The notes: a model not told the origin generated them from the letters alone. A DNA stretch of 64,000 bases from Lineus longissimus (GCF_910592395.1 NC_088313.1:9054501-9118500), one strand, 5' to 3'; counted from the first letter of the stretch, positions 20,992-33,039 are shown. Made by a program: numbers and translations.

Positions 20992-23553
20992 TCACTTCAG
21001 TGTGTGCCAGAGTTTGAAACAGGGAGTTGAATGCAGAGGTACGTTGCACTTAGGGCACATTATGCTGGTCTCAGGTCTTTTGGGGGGTTGCTCCAGACCA
21101 TGGTGTTCCGCGTACGGCTTTCGGTCCTTTCGACAATGGGCACAAACGCGAGTCTTGCGTTTGACTTTTTTCCCCGGTGTAGCATCTTGGAAGGGTGTGT
21201 CATCTGGCGAATGCTTAGATAGTCGTGATTCCAGACGTTCCACATGACCTACAGTGTCCAACTGATGTTGTCTGATGCCTTTAGGGTCTGGTAGTTCCAG
21301 TGCATTTCCTGTCTTCGCTTTACTCAAGATCTTTTCGATGAACTTCATTTTGAATTCTAGGTGCAGCAACTTTTTCGCTTCTGGTTCCCTGTTGTTGAAC
21401 AGCACAAAGGCATTCAGTACTGCAATGTCAATCAAGTGGAAGAAGAATTTTGACGTCCACTTCAATGACTTCCTTGAATGTCCATAGTCTACTACCATCT
21501 GGTCACTTTTATCGACACCTCCCATTCCCTTGTTGTAGGCCAGCACCATTGATGGTTTCTTCACTGCGATCTCAACATTATTTACCTTCCTTTTTTTCCC
21601 TGTGTCGATCAAATCAGCATTATGCATGTTACTGATCATAGTGCAAGGCTTCTTGGTCTTCTTTTCACGCCATGAAATTACCGTCATGTTCCTTTTCTGT
21701 CTATGGATTATTTCGCCAACACGAACAACTGCATTTTTGACAGCCGGCGGTACACCCTTCCTTCTCATGTCTTGAGTTCCACAAGTGTAAATCTTCTGCT
21801 CCATGAGGTGTTCAGTCAATGCCGGACTGTTGTAATATCGATCCATATACAGTTGTCTGTATTCACCTACTACATTTGGATCTGCACCTTCTCGTATCAA
21901 ATATACAACGATTCGAGGAATGGCTTCGGTCTTGAATGGGTCATCATCTTGATTTCTGAGATACGGTATCATCTTGTCCTCTCCTGTACAGACTATAAAG
22001 TTCCAAGTGTAACCTGCTGAATCACACAGCAAGTACGACTTTATACCATACTTTGCAGGCTTGTTGGCAATGTACTGTTTGAATACTAATCTGCCTTTCC
22101 ACAGGTACAGTCCCTCATCCAGTGACATAACTTTCCCTGGATCGTAGGAATCCATAAACTTTGGAGCAAAGCCATCAATGATTTTTCTCAGCTTGGACAA
22201 CCGGTCATAACCTGGTTGTCCACGTGGAATGAGGTTGGCATTGTTGTTGAAGTGAAGGAATCTAAGGATATGTTCGAATCTATTCCTTGACATGTACTTT
22301 CCAAACACAGGAGTTGCCAAGATCGCCCTTGTAGACCAGTATAGCTTGAGAGACGGTTTTCGGATGATACCCATCAACATGTTTATGGCAATGAACAATT
22401 CGATTTCATCAGGTGATGTGGGATACCAGTCCTTCGTGATGAGTGCACCTTCATTCGGAGCAAAGTTTGCAATGGATTGGGTAGCGTACCTGTTGGTTTT
22501 GTCACAAACAAGTCTAATAAATGCATCGTCCAAAAATACACGAATGTAGTCATAAACTGTATGCCCAACTCGATCGTCAAGGAGATGTTTGCCTTCAAGA
22601 TTCGGGCCAGTATAACTCTCAACATGGGGTATGTTATTAGTCTCATACCAAGGCGATGTCGCACGATTTCTAGCTCTGCCTTGGGCAGCAGGCCGTCCCC
22701 GATTACCACGGCCTCTTCCCCTGGCTTGTACACCGCGAGCTCGATTACCACGCCCTCCCCTCGTTTGAACACCTTGACCCTGGTTGCCACGACCTCCGCC
22801 TCTGACCCGTACACCTCCCCTGACTCGCACACCACGGCCCCTGGCTCTACCTCTTGGCATGGGAGCACGATTTCTATCGGGTGATTCACTTCTACTCCTG
22901 GTGGATGCATCACTGTCGTTGTGAATGTCTTGATTGGACCCTGTCCTGACTCGCACATCACGGTCCCTGGCTCTACTTCTTGGCATGGGAACACGATTTC
23001 TAATGGGTGATTCACTTCTACGCCTGGTGGATGCATCACTGTCGTTCTGAATGTCTTGATTGGAGTTGTTATCTGTAGGTGCAGACACATTATACCTTGA
23101 TCCAACTGGGGCACAATGTCCCCGGTTGCACCCTGTCCTGACTCGCACACCACGGCCCCTGGCTCTACCTCCTGGCATGGAAACACGATTTCTATCAGGT
23201 GATTCACTTCTACTTCTGGTGGATGCACCACTTGCTTGATGGTCCTCATAGTCACTAAGTTCCTGATTGACATCGTTCTCACTCACAGAATGACCATCAC
23301 TGTCGTAGTTGACATCGGCGTCGGGTTGATAATCGACATCCATGATGTCATCTTCAGATGCAGGGGCACCATTATCTACATCCATGTCCTCGTTTTCGGA
23401 TGCAGGTAAGCTTTCAGCTATGCTCATGTCATCATAGGCAGGTTGTAACAAGCTAGAATCTACACACACTTCATCATCCAGAGGACCGTTATCATCATCA
23501 TCTGATTCACCAAGATCCAAATCGTCATCATCAGAATCAGCATCTATCAGCAT
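20992..23553 (-). CDS. piggyBac transposase, intact 853-codon frame
   Basis: The frame is open from before 23700 to the stop at 20992. The first in-frame ATG is at 23553 (MLIDADSDDDD), preceded by a pyrimidine tract and CTCTGCAG that could be a splice acceptor, so an upstream coding exon is possible (ATG candidates near 23744). Order of features: acidic N-terminus, three Ser/Arg-rich repeats (STRSRSESPDRNR), an RG-rich region (about 22650-22860), then the DDE_Tnp_1_7 catalytic domain. The DDD triad is visible: SLDEG (22117-22119), YMDRYY (21841-21843) and GGVDKSD (21511-21513). A C-terminal Cys/His zinc-binding domain (CAHC, CPKC) ends at HTLK. Cut-and-paste transposition at TTAA is the family activity. 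No inactivating lesion seen. Confidence 0.9.
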   Translation of the reverse strand: MLIDADSDDDDLDLGESDDDDNGPLDDEVCVDSSLLQPAYDDMSIAESLPASENEDMDVDNGAPASEDDIMDVDYQPDADVNYDSDGHSVSENDVNQELSDYEDHQASGASTRSRSESPDRNRVSMPGGRARGRGVRVRTGCNRGHCAPVGSRYNVSAPTDNNSNQDIQNDSDASTRRRSESPIRNRVPMPRSRARDRDVRVRTGSNQDIHNDSDASTRSRSESPDRNRAPMPRGRARGRGVRVRGGVRVRGGGRGNQGQGVQTRGGRGNRARGVQARGRGRGNRGRPAAQGRARNRATSPWYETNNIPHVESYTGPNLEGKHLLDDRVGHTVYDYIRVFLDDAFIRLVCDKTNRYATQSIANFAPNEGALITKDWYPTSPDEIELFIAINMLMGIIRKPSLKLYWSTRAILATPVFGKYMSRNRFEHILRFLHFNNNANLIPRGQPGYDRLSKLRKIIDGFAPKFMDSYDPGKVMSLDEGLYLWKGRLVFKQYIANKPAKYGIKSYLLCDSAGYTWNFIVCTGEDKMIPYLRNQDDDPFKTEAIPRIVVYLIREGADPNVVGEYRQLYMDRYYNSPALTEHLMEQKIYTCGTQDMRRKGVPPAVKNAVVRVGEIIHRQKRNMTVISWREKKTKKPCTMISNMHNADLIDTGKKRKVNNVEIAVKKPSMVLAYNKGMGGVDKSDQMVVDYGHSRKSLKWTSKFFFHLIDIAVLNAFVLFNNREPEAKKLLHLEFKMKFIEKILSKAKTGNALELPDPKGIRQHQLDTVGHVERLESRLSKHSPDDTPFQDATPGKKVKRKTRVCAHCRKDRKPYAEHHGLEQPPKRPETSIMCPKCNVPLHSTPCFKLWHTLK
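22650..23260 (-). repeat. Internal coding repeats: RG-rich and STRSRSES units
   Basis: Inside the transposase N-terminus, three units of roughly 120-190 nt encode variants of STRSRSESPDRNR-MPRGRARGRGVRVR. An RG-rich stretch (RGGRGNRARGVQARGRGRG) follows. RG repeats often bind RNA or DNA; for this protein that is inference. Confidence 0.7.
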
Positions 23554-24393
23554 CTCAAGTACTTGGCTGGTACTGAATGCTGCAGAGAAAAAGGGGCAAA
23601 AAACTGGTAAGGGGCGAGTTCTGCAGCAGTACAGGTCATATTGTGTGCTAATATGATAATATTTGTAGAAATAATAGGTACAAAAACAGTTGGAAGGGTA
23701 TTTGAAATGCACTCGCGCCAAAGTCCTATGTTCAAATTTCCCGCCATTTCTGGGTAATAAAATGGCAACAATGTCCGCTTCAAAAACTGTTTATACGATC
23801 GATATATACTGTTGTAGGCCTTCAAATGCAAATGTAGGGCCTCATTAGTGTCCATTCTACGACCTGTGCAGGGATTCATCATAGAAGAGCCTGGTTTGAG
23901 TAGATAGATCGGCATGTTTTAGACGGGCATGAGGATTGAAATGCAATGACATCACGTGCTCACCACATGTTAGTGAGCTACAGGCGATATTATGAACGAA
24001 CACCCAATGAAACACCATCGAAATTAAGCTTTGGATTACACTTTATCAATGTGTATACTCACCGATACTTGATATCGCCAGATAACAGCGATATTTGCGA
24101 TAGTTTCACCAGTGCAGACTTCAAATCGAAACTTCAATTTTTCCAATACCACGTGTCCTTGTCGTCTGCTCTTCACGCCGAAGGCAAGGACATATGTTGA
24201 CGGAAAAAATCACGAGATGGCAGCACTATACATTCTACAGTCTAAGCCTCGTCCAAAGGCGGTGTTATAGCGAGTTATTGAGTAATTTCTATTTATCTGA
24301 AGTATGTAGGCCTCCCGGTAAATACCGGGTGCGGGCCAGGGGTACGGGATAGAGGCACCTGGTATATACCGGGTGCGGTAGCAAAAGAGTTAA

Positions 24394-26310
24394 GGCTCAG
24401 ATGTAAGTATGTATGTTCGCATCTCTAAAAGTACTCATAAAGTTGTAAACACCTAAAAAAAAGTCTAAATTATGCTTGAATCTGAAAGAGATGCACTGAT
24501 TTTAATCATGTACTATTGAAGTACGATCTTGTCTTCTTTTCCGTAACCATTGTGGTCTGAAATATTAACTTTGATTAGCGAATTATCGAACTTTGATTGA
24601 AGTCCGATGTGTCCGAGTTTGATTCTGCACGGCGCTATGCCTCCCACGGTAACGATCTTTCGGAGCTTGAAAGATCACACTTCACGTCAATATCATGAGT
24701 TAGTAATGCATCCATTAGGTTAAATATACATATATTTGTCTTAGGTATTAGTATGAGCATGATTCATGTACGAATTCTAACCTTTTTACGTGAAAATCCA
24801 AGGCCTGTACGATGTCAACACTGCGATCTCCGTCAATATGGCCGCACGTGGTTTGGAACCACGCCTTCTGTGTTCTGCATCGGTGATTCATAGGCCGATT
24901 ATTCATAAACTGTACATTATATTTTGATATAATGTGCTCCGATGATTGACGAATATGATGTTTGTATCCATTTGTGGGTGTCGAACTTAGAAATCGGGAA
25001 ACTTTGAGAAAGTTTGCGGACTTTTTGAGAGCGTGTCTTCACGTGGCCGGCAGCCGCGATGCAGGGACGTTGTAGTACAAAATGTACGGGGCGCTAATCG
25101 CGCATAAATTAACAAGGTTTCGAAAACGAAAGTGGTATGACTTTCGTGTTTTCTCCAAAGCGTTATATACGAATTTCGTCAAACTTCGGGAACTTAATCT
25201 TTGATCTCTTATGAACTTAGTTGTGTTTGTGTGATTAGGGTGTCGAACCTGTGACTTTGAGAATTTTGAGCCGATTTTTGGGTGTGGCCCTTCGCGTTCT
25301 CCGTTCCGACGTCCAACGTCGTTGCTAGTGTATTTACACATGGATTCTCCATGTATCACAAAGTGCGATACGGCCCCGGTCTTGCACATCATGTGTAGAA
25401 TATTTCTCATAACTTTTGTTGCAAATCCGACACCCTATACGCATTTTGTATGTATAATATTTGATATCTTACGATGTGGATATCCAAATTTGAGAAAAAT
25501 CGTATGTGTGGAATTCGAGATATCTGCCTGTAAACTTGGGCTAAATACTGTAAATTCGCACTTTTTGCGATGAAATGCGCGGAAACGATCCCTCGAAATC
25601 TTGGAAATTTTGCCTTCAAAGTCCTGTTTAGCCAAATCTGTACATACGAAATTTGATTTAATCCTTCCATTATACCCTTTGGATTGTACGGACTCTGAAA
25701 TTATATACCTCATTAGGGTGTCGCACTTTGATTTCCGGGCACCTCATTGGCCCTCGCCGCGATCTCAGGACCTGGCTGAAGGTATACAAGCAGGGCTCGG
25801 ATGGAGGATTTCATTCTTGATCTTGGTATCAAACTGGTCAGATCGTTCTATCAGCAAGGTACGCAGCTCAGCCCTAGCGGCCGCTCGGGCTTGGCCGGTG
25901 CGGCCCGCGTGTAAACCAATGTGTTATGCAATCCTCATAAGCCTTTCCACCATGTCGCAGCGATGTGATGCCTTTACATTGATACCACCTAGATTAATCC
26001 CTTACCATCCTTTGATCAAGAGTCACACCATCCTATCCATCCGTCGCCCGGTTTAAAGCTGAACTGCCTGATAAATGTTGTGTTATGTATTGCCTCATAT
26101 ACACTGCTTCTACCATGATTTGACTGTCAGCTTACCATTACCAACCACCCGCCGAGTTCCATTAGGATAGCAATGCCCAGCCTACCATGAGATGACCAGT
26201 TTAAAGCTGAACTGCCTGTTTTCCGAAGCATGCCTACGTGGTATCATAGGTTTACTGTTTAAAAAAAAAACTTAACCAAGCTGATTTATGTAATCTTTTT
26301 CCGAGTAGAA
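24394..26310. other. No gene recognised
   Basis: AT-rich with short frames only. The string GGGTGTCGAAC followed by ACTTTGAGAA occurs at about 24976 and 25238, and its complement near 25430, so there is some degenerate repetition. I cannot support an exon. Confidence 0.45.
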
Positions 26311-26313
26311 TAG

Positions 26314-27799
26314 CTGGGTTACACTTGGGATTTCAAATGGGAGGATTTGGAGGATGTGGCTGATAAGTACACGGACATGAAGCGGCTGCACAACGCAAAA
26401 GAACGACTGAAGAAAACTCTGTCACCATATGGAGAGAATTTCGAAGCCCTTGCAGACTTTAAACAGAAATGTGACGAGAAAGACCGTTTTTTTCATATTT
26501 AAGATCAACAACAGGGCCTTTAAATGGTGAACATTCCTTTGTGTTCAAGTCAAGTTCACAGATGGCAGAACTATGTCTCTCTATGGACAGGGACAATGAT
26601 GGAATATTGGCAGAGGAGTACGCATATGTTGATGGAAAACATGATCACTGTCGAGGTTATATCACCATTACGCTGTGGGTATACCATCCGGTCTTAAAGA
26701 GGGTTGTGCGGCTGGCAGTTTCAGATGCAGAGAAGGAAGACACCACCAATCTGACTACGTTCTGGCAAGTCCTAAATCAGATGCTGTCTGAGGCAGCTGG
26801 AACGAGTGTAAAATTTAATCCATCTGGGTTCGTAGCGGATGAAAATCATGCAAATTGGAGGAGCATCAGCGATGTTTTTGGTCAAGATGCAATTCGTAGG
26901 ACAGTCTCCTGTGAGTTTCATTTCAAACAAAGCGTGCGACATGCAAAGAAAGTATCGTCAGAGCATTGTGCACAGTTCATTGATATGGCACATGCTATGC
27001 TTACTGCATACACCATTCCTGAGTTCGACTCCGCATGTGAAAGGATGCAACAATTCAAAGAGAAGTACAGCGATCTGAAGAGTTGGTACAACTGGTGGTA
27101 TCAGAGGCGAAGCCACATATTCAGAGCCTTTAAACAGAGTGACGCCCCTGTGTCCAACCTGGCCGAGGTTGGGCACTCCAAGATGAGTAGTGCAAAACCA
27201 AAGATGTCCCTTTTAGAGGCTGCCCGGCAAGACGTCATTGACGCCATTCGGCAGGAAGCAGAGATCAACAGCATTCAAGATGGTGGCTATAAGGGAGGAA
27301 GAGGAAGGTCTGTGAACCAGAAGAATGCCGAAAGATTCCAAAAAGACAAGAAAAGAGTCGCAGAATATGGTCGAGAGTTGGACATCTACATCCCAAAGAA
27401 AGGAAGCCATCGGCCACCTGAAGCAAAGAAAAGGAAAGTAAGTGCTCCTCCTACATGTGCGAAGAAAAGCGATGACCAGGCTCTCTCGGAATGCTTCTCA
27501 ACACCCATTCCGAACCTGAAGTCATGCTATGGTTGCAAGAAAACATTTGCCATGAAGTACAAGAAGAAACCAGAAATGTCATTTTGAAAACGCACCTCAA
27601 GAGGAGACATGTGGCAAGTGGTGGTGAAGAATGTGTTGCCCCAGAGTCATCTGCAGCCTACTTCCACCTCAATATGAATTGTGTGCGGATTGAAAAACCG
27701 TTCGCGGAACTGAATGAAATAATAATTCACAATGAAGTGAAACACCATTTAACAGAGGGTAACAAAAATGTGTTGAGAAACTTTGGCATAAATATATAA
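26314..27799 (+). pseudogene. Mutator-like (MULE) transposase, two frameshifts
   Basis: The first segment (26314-26502) encodes WEDLEDVADKYTDMKRLHNA and ends at a seven-T run (26487-26493); the family-like sequence continues in the -1 frame (IFKINNRPLNGEHSFVFKSS). The central segment to 27587 carries a probable first Asp in YVDGKHDH, then VADENHANW and CEFHFKQSVRHAKK, the CxxH motif typical of MULE transposases. The NLAEVGHSKM region may supply the acidic residue. Near 27583 the frame steps -1 again into the C-terminus ending LRNFGINI (27799), with a CxxC...HLKRRH finger astride the break. No terminal inverted repeats were found. An alternative is a host gene derived from a MULE, but the breaks argue for a dead copy. 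Confidence 0.7.
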
Positions 27800-28432
27800 T
27801 GTTCACATGGATAATTGATCAGTTTGTCCTTAGACAAAACAGTGACGGTCTGCCATCAAAATAGCATTTAGCATAACATTTAGGTTAGTGTCGATATGAT
27901 GCACTTAGCTCATTTTCACATTACTAACTTTTGATACATGCACGTATATCATTTTGTTGCGCATAACTCAACATAACTTCAACATGAATGCAACTCGTCT
28001 GATGTATTTCATACCAAAGCAAGATAGGGATGAAATCACCATCAAAAAAACAAAATTAGGACATTTCTTGTGCATATTATAGACAACGGTGATTGAAAAC
28101 TGGGGAAAGAAAGATGGGTTTTATATGACACAGTTTATGTCTGCCCTGATAACCCACTTTTGGGTACCGTTTTTCTATTATCTACTGATCTTGGGACAGT
28201 TTCCAGGATCTGCTGTTCTGATCTCCTCCTTGGATTCAAGGTGAATCTGGGATAAGTAAAGTATTCGGTGGGTTCTACCATACTGCAAAAGAGAAGGAAC
28301 ACTTGTTTTGTTTGATCCTCATACAGCATACTTTTTAAATTAAATTGTATTATAACTTGCATGTCATGTCGCTTATTACACCTAATTTCACTTTTTATGT
28401 CGACCGCATGTTGTTTCATTATAGGATGCAAA
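27800..28432. other. No gene recognised
   Basis: AT-rich; no supported exon or repeat boundary. Confidence 0.5.
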
Positions 28433-29330
28433 ATGATTTTGTTGCTCCTTTAATTTTCGAGAAGAAGTTTCCCCGGGGAGTTACGAAGTAATTTGAACAA
28501 TATATCTATAAGCATTGCTATAACAAAGGAAGTAGTAACTTCATTTTCGATAATACTTACACTAAAATACTCTACCAGAAAAATATACTAGTCAGATAAT
28601 TACAAAGTTTGGTATTTTTCTAATTTTAATTTTCAAATACTTCTCTCCACATTGATAAAAAAATTACTTTGTTCGAATCCGCCAAGTAGTTTTGAAGCTA
28701 GCACCCTGAACGACTTGGACATGACTGGTTTTACAGTAATTTTGTTACTCCTTCAACTTTCGAGCGGGAGCTTCCTTCAACTTTCGAGAAGGAATTTTCG
28801 AAGTTATTTGAACAATACAACGTATATCTATAACAAATCTTTTCGATGATACACAAACTAAAATACTCCACCAGTCAAATCATTACAAAGTTTGGTATTT
28901 TTCTAATTTTAATTTTCAAACACGTCTCTCTACATTGATAAAAACTTACTTTGTTGGAATCCGCCAAGTAGCTTTGAGGCTAGCACCCTGAACGACTTGG
29001 ACATGACTGGTTTTACAGTAATTTTGTTATTCCTTCAACTTTCGAGAGGGAGTTTCCCTTTAACTTTCGAGAAGGAGTTTCGAAGTTATTTAAACAATAG
29101 GGGCCTATATCTATAACAAAGTAAGTAGTAACTTCATTTTCGATGATACACAAACTAAAATACTCTACTAGAAATATACCGGTCAGATTATTACGAAGTT
29201 TGGTATTTTTCCAATTTTAATTTTCAAACACTTCTCTCCACATTGATAAAAAACTTACTTTGTTCGAATCCGCCAAGTAGCTTTAAGGCTAGCACCCGAA
29301 CGACTTGGAAAAAATGACTGGTTTTACATT
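28433..29330. repeat. Tandem repeat, period about 285-300 bp, three copies
   Basis: Units start near 28435, 28737 and 29021 with ATTTTGTTRYTCCTTYAA and CTTTCGAG. They share TTTGGTATTTTTCTAATTTT, CGAATCCGCCAAGTAG and CACCCTGAACGACTTGGACA. Copies are about 85-90 percent alike by eye. Confidence 0.8.
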
Positions 29331-30300
29331 CTGTGAATGCCTCTTTGCATTGGTCATCTTATGACTGGGATTAATCGTTGGCTTGCTGAAAGGTTTAGGT
29401 TCAGGTTTGCAGTAAGCAATATTGCCAATGCTGATTGGTCTTTAATACTGGATCAATCATACCTGCTGATATACTGGTGCGATGGACTGGGCACATATAG
29501 GGTTCAGGGTTTTATTATCATTGTTATTGCTTTTTTTTCTCGTCTTGCTAGCCTTTCTTCTGTTACTTACAGACCTGTCAGCAAATGTGTACAGAACTTA
29601 TAAAAAGGTTTGGCCTAACTTTGTAAAGGACCAATTATAAAATGCAAAATTACTGTTCGTTTGAAAAATTGATCTTCTGCACTAAAGCCTATAATTGTCG
29701 ACAAGCCCTCTTAATCTACTGTTGTAACATTATTGCCATGTCGATTCATTGTAGAAAAAAATCAAATTTATACTGATATGAATTTGTACTCTTAAGTTTT
29801 TTGCTCAATTTCATGCAAGGTGTTCCTCTGTGATCTTTGGTGGACAAAACAAACCAGTGTGCAGCCTGCCATTTGCTGGTCCCACTTGAATAAATTGTCC
29901 CTTTTTCAGCTGAGATACTTATATTATTATATTCAAAGATCTATCCAAAAAGGGGATCTTTCCTATCATTTGGGCAGTTAAATCGATAGCAAAAGTACTC
30001 CCATCCCTCTCTAAGCGCCCCATCACTGAGGACACGGAAAGTGATCCCTGAAGAACGTCATTCAGTAATCAACCAGCATAGCGATGAATGTCCCCCGTCG
30101 CTGTTGGGGTGTTTATTGAAAAATGTGTAGTTTGAAACCTCTCTGGGCAGTCTTCCTTGAGACTGTGTCAGCATAGGGATGTTCAAACACGAAATGGTCA
30201 CAATCAGACATGTTCTGACTATGGGGCCATCCACTTAGTATGTAAGCACTGCGGGGGGTCTATGAATTTGGACCTCCAAAGTCGAGAATCAAACACGATC
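29331..30300. other. No gene recognised
   Basis: Short frames without domains; nothing supported. Confidence 0.5.
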
Positions 30301-30520
30301 GGACGAATATTAAGCGAGTTCTAACACTTTAAGTGTTTTTGGTTTTGGTCCCCTGGTGGCCAACTCGAGAATCAAACTCGGCTGATTTTTCGACGCGACA
30401 CACCTTTGGCCCGCCCTCTATCAGCAGACCAAATTTCAACCCAAAATATTGTGTCGTTCAGAAGTTACAGAGGGGAAGGGAACAGCAGCGAGCGGCACCG
30501 CAGACTGACGGGCTCAATAA
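30301..30520. repeat. Fragment of the GGCCCCCTGGTGGCC repeat family
   Basis: TTTTGGTCCCCTGGTGGCCA followed by ACTCGAGAATCAAACTCGG and AACCAAATTTCAA-type text matches the module of the repeats at 15455, 39378 and 58361. Ends are not defined. Confidence 0.5.
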
Positions 30521-30539
30521 GCTTAATCACTACCATCAA

Positions 30540-30795
30540 TCGCACTTTGTAACTCGCAACTCGCATTTTGTAACTCGCAACTCGCACTTTGTAACTCGCA
30601 ACTCGCATTTTTTAACTCGCAACTCGCATTTTTTAACTCGCAACTCGCACTTTGTAACTCGCAACTCGCACTTTGTAACTCGCAACTCGCATCTTGTAAC
30701 TCGCAACTCACATTTTTAACTCGCAACTCGCACATTGTAACTCGCAACTCGCAACTCGCAATTTGTAACTCGCAACTCGCAACTCGCACTAAAGT
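30540..30795. repeat. 21-bp minisatellite, about 12 copies
   Basis: Unit TTTGTAACTCGCAACTCGCA plus one base, with TTTTTAACT and ACATTGTAACT variants. The unit is a multiple of three and would translate as NSHFVTR repeats, but I see no gene around it that requires translation here. Confidence 0.9.
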
Positions 30796-31177
30796 AACAC
30801 TCCAAGGAAACGGAAAGAAGAAGAATGCCACTTCCCCTGCCAGTGCTCCTTCCCCTGCAAATGCCAGTGAGAATCTAAAAGATGCACTCATGACCATTAT
30901 GAACTCTTTCGTGACTTCTCAGAGGGAGACGGACATGAAATTCATAGCACTGGAGAAAGAGCACCAGAGCCAAGAACGACAGGAATGTACTGCTGCTGCT
31001 GAGCGCGAGGAACAGTGTAGACGAGAAGAGTGTGTCGTGTCTACTTTATGTTCAGTTATGTCACAACCGGTCGTCCTGGAATTGGTCCTGGAGGAGACAA
31101 CTTTATGTAACAACAACAACAACAGACGCACTTTTATCGGAAAACCAAGGGATTTTCTTTTTCTTGATGCTGTATAG
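30796..31177 (+). CDS. Probable coding remnant, helical Glu/Gln-rich C-terminal segment
   Basis: The frame is open from the minisatellite (ATG at 30890, but coding-like sequence starts upstream: VTLQGNGKKKNATSPASAPS). It encodes NLKDALMTIMNSFVTSQRET, then an Arg/Glu/Gln-rich helix (EKEHQSQERQECTAAAEREE). It resembles the tail of Myb/SANT-like proteins encoded by Harbinger elements, but no SANT motif is visible, so this is a guess. It may be an exon of a broken transposon gene shared with 31800-32243. Confidence 0.35.
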
Positions 31178-31799
31178 GACAGCGTAATTACATACTCCTG
31201 CATGAAAGGCATGCATAAGTTTATAAGCGGGTTGAGGAGCAAAGTGATGTAAGTCATTTTGGCGGTATTTTTATATGTATTTATGCCTCGGATAAGGTGT
31301 TTTTGCCTGCCAATGGGGCAGCGGTTTCAAGTAAAATGGTGGTCGTCTGCATTGTTTTCCCGGGTTTTTAGTCACGTGGTTCGTGCGCACTGATCTCTCA
31401 CCTATTCTGTCTTTATCATCAAGATACATCCGTTAGTACATTGATTAACATAACTTAAACCATAGATGTTGTAATTGGAGCCAGTTCTTCATGTTTTATG
31501 CTCAAGTAAGGGCACAATCCCTGTCCAATTCCTATCCTGTATTGCATGTGCACAGTACAGTGTACATTGTTATAGTGCATGGTGTTTCTCGCAGGTGGCA
31601 GCACCGTATGGTGTCTTCAAGACGTCCTGTCTTCAGGTTGTGACTTGATGAGATTTGTCTTTAGTTGTAGTTTACAGATGTTTGAAACTGTCATGTTATT
31701 TGTCATTACAGTTTCACCTTGGGCAATAGAGGTAAATACAAGGGTTTACGAATCTGAGCATTATCTTCCTTATAATCCTGCGAGACCCGCAACGACGTC

Positions 31800-32243
31800 G
31801 TGAGCAGACGTTACAAAGAGAGAGCCCACGAGTTAAGGGTTCTTCAGCTGTTAACGTGTAGTTCTAATAGTCATGCAGAGAGGCAAATGCCATATGGTCA
31901 AATAAGACCCGATACAACCCAAAATGCCCAGAGATATCCAAACCAGCATACTGTTACTCACAACTCGGCAGCTTTCAGACCTGTATTGCCAATGCCAACA
32001 GTTGTTCAAAGGACAAGAGACAATCGGCACACTGCTCCCAGCCCTGCACCTTACAGACCAGTATTGCAGATGCCACCAGCTACAACAAGAGACAATCAGC
32101 ACACTGCTCCCAGCCCTGCACCTTACAGACCAGTATTGCAGATGCCACCAGCTACAACAAGAGGCAATCTACTGTTAACAAGCACAAGTAGTAGCATTCC
32201 ATCTCTGACAAGTCTAGGACCATACACATATCCAGAAAACTAA
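31800..32243 (+). CDS. Hypothetical Pro/Thr-rich repeat ORF
   Basis: Open frame ending in TAA at 32243. It contains two and a half tandem 72-bp units encoding APSPAPYRPVLQMPPATTRD, preceded by a degenerate unit (AAFRPVLPMPTVVQRTRDN). The N-terminal part (RRYKERAHELRVLQLL) could follow an upstream splice acceptor. The repeats keep frame. I recognise no domain; it may pair with the 30796-31177 segment. Confidence 0.35.
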   Translation: MSRRYKERAHELRVLQLLTCSSNSHAERQMPYGQIRPDTTQNAQRYPNQHTVTHNSAAFRPVLPMPTVVQRTRDNRHTAPSPAPYRPVLQMPPATTRDNQHTAPSPAPYRPVLQMPPATTRGNLLLTSTSSSIPSLTSLGPYTYPEN

Positions 32244-33039
32244 CTTTGACTATACATGCTATGAAATTGCCCCGGTCAACCCACCACACAGTATTGTTAT
32301 CAATATCATTTCATGTGCAAGGGTTAAGAAAATAACTTTGGTTCCACTAAAAGGGGAGGTATGTCGCTACTTTTTATTTTTATTTTGATAATATATTTCA
32401 CAAAATTATACGGTGCTTCAAAGATTCTATTCAACAGTTTTCAAAAAGGGAAATTTTTTTAAAAGAGAAGTTGAAGTGATTTTTTTTAATTCTATCAGGG
32501 CTGCCATTAACTAAAGATTGTGATGTCACAAGTGCTCAAAATGTATTGACTTCACAGGCCACAATTAAGGCCCATTCATTGCTTAGGACGACTGGGCATT
32601 TCAACACTTATGACATAACAATATTCTCTTAATGGCAGTCCCCATTTAATTTGAAAAATTACACTAAATTTAAATTCAAAATTATACAATTTTGGCAAAA
32701 TATTTTTTATGCATGAATGATTTCTCTACTTAATAGTTTGATGGGTGGGGTGTCCCTGGTGGCATTCTAGTTTTATTGACAGCCAGTCAATCATTTGCTT
32801 ACAACAATTACTGCAGAAATTGGTCTTTTAACCCTCTTAGACCCCTTGTGACATATATGTAACACCAATTTCTAAGGGGGTAGGAAATAAGCATGACACA
32901 TGAAGTGTGCTAACTAACCTTAAAAGCCCATTGTAACACCTATGTCACACTAGTGGTGCCATCTACACAAAGATTTATTCATTATTCTGGCTTGGAGAGC
33001 CAATCCAATATGGCAGCCCCCATGCTCATGGGCTGACGA

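Larger units (their letters stand above)
20496..24393 (-). mobile_element. Apparently complete piggyBac-family transposon
   Basis: TTAA duplications lie at 20496-20499 and 24390-24393. Terminal inverted repeats read TTAACTCTTTCGCTACCGCA on the left, and the right end read in reverse is TTAACTCTTTTGCTACCGCA (one mismatch in 20). A perfect 16-bp subterminal inverted repeat, GTACCCCTGGCCCGCA, is at 20534-20549 and inverted at 24330-24345. The transposase frame inside is uninterrupted. All parts expected of an autonomous element are present. Confidence 0.9.

Noticed and set aside
22383-23282. 299-residue minus-strand ORF overlapping the intact piggyBac transposase
   Set aside because: Alternate frame of the RG-rich repeat region; it lacks any domain while the overlapping frame has the full transposase.
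30523-30897. Minus-strand ORF of repeated ASCELQ peptides
   Set aside because: Pure translation of the 21-bp minisatellite with no flanking domain.
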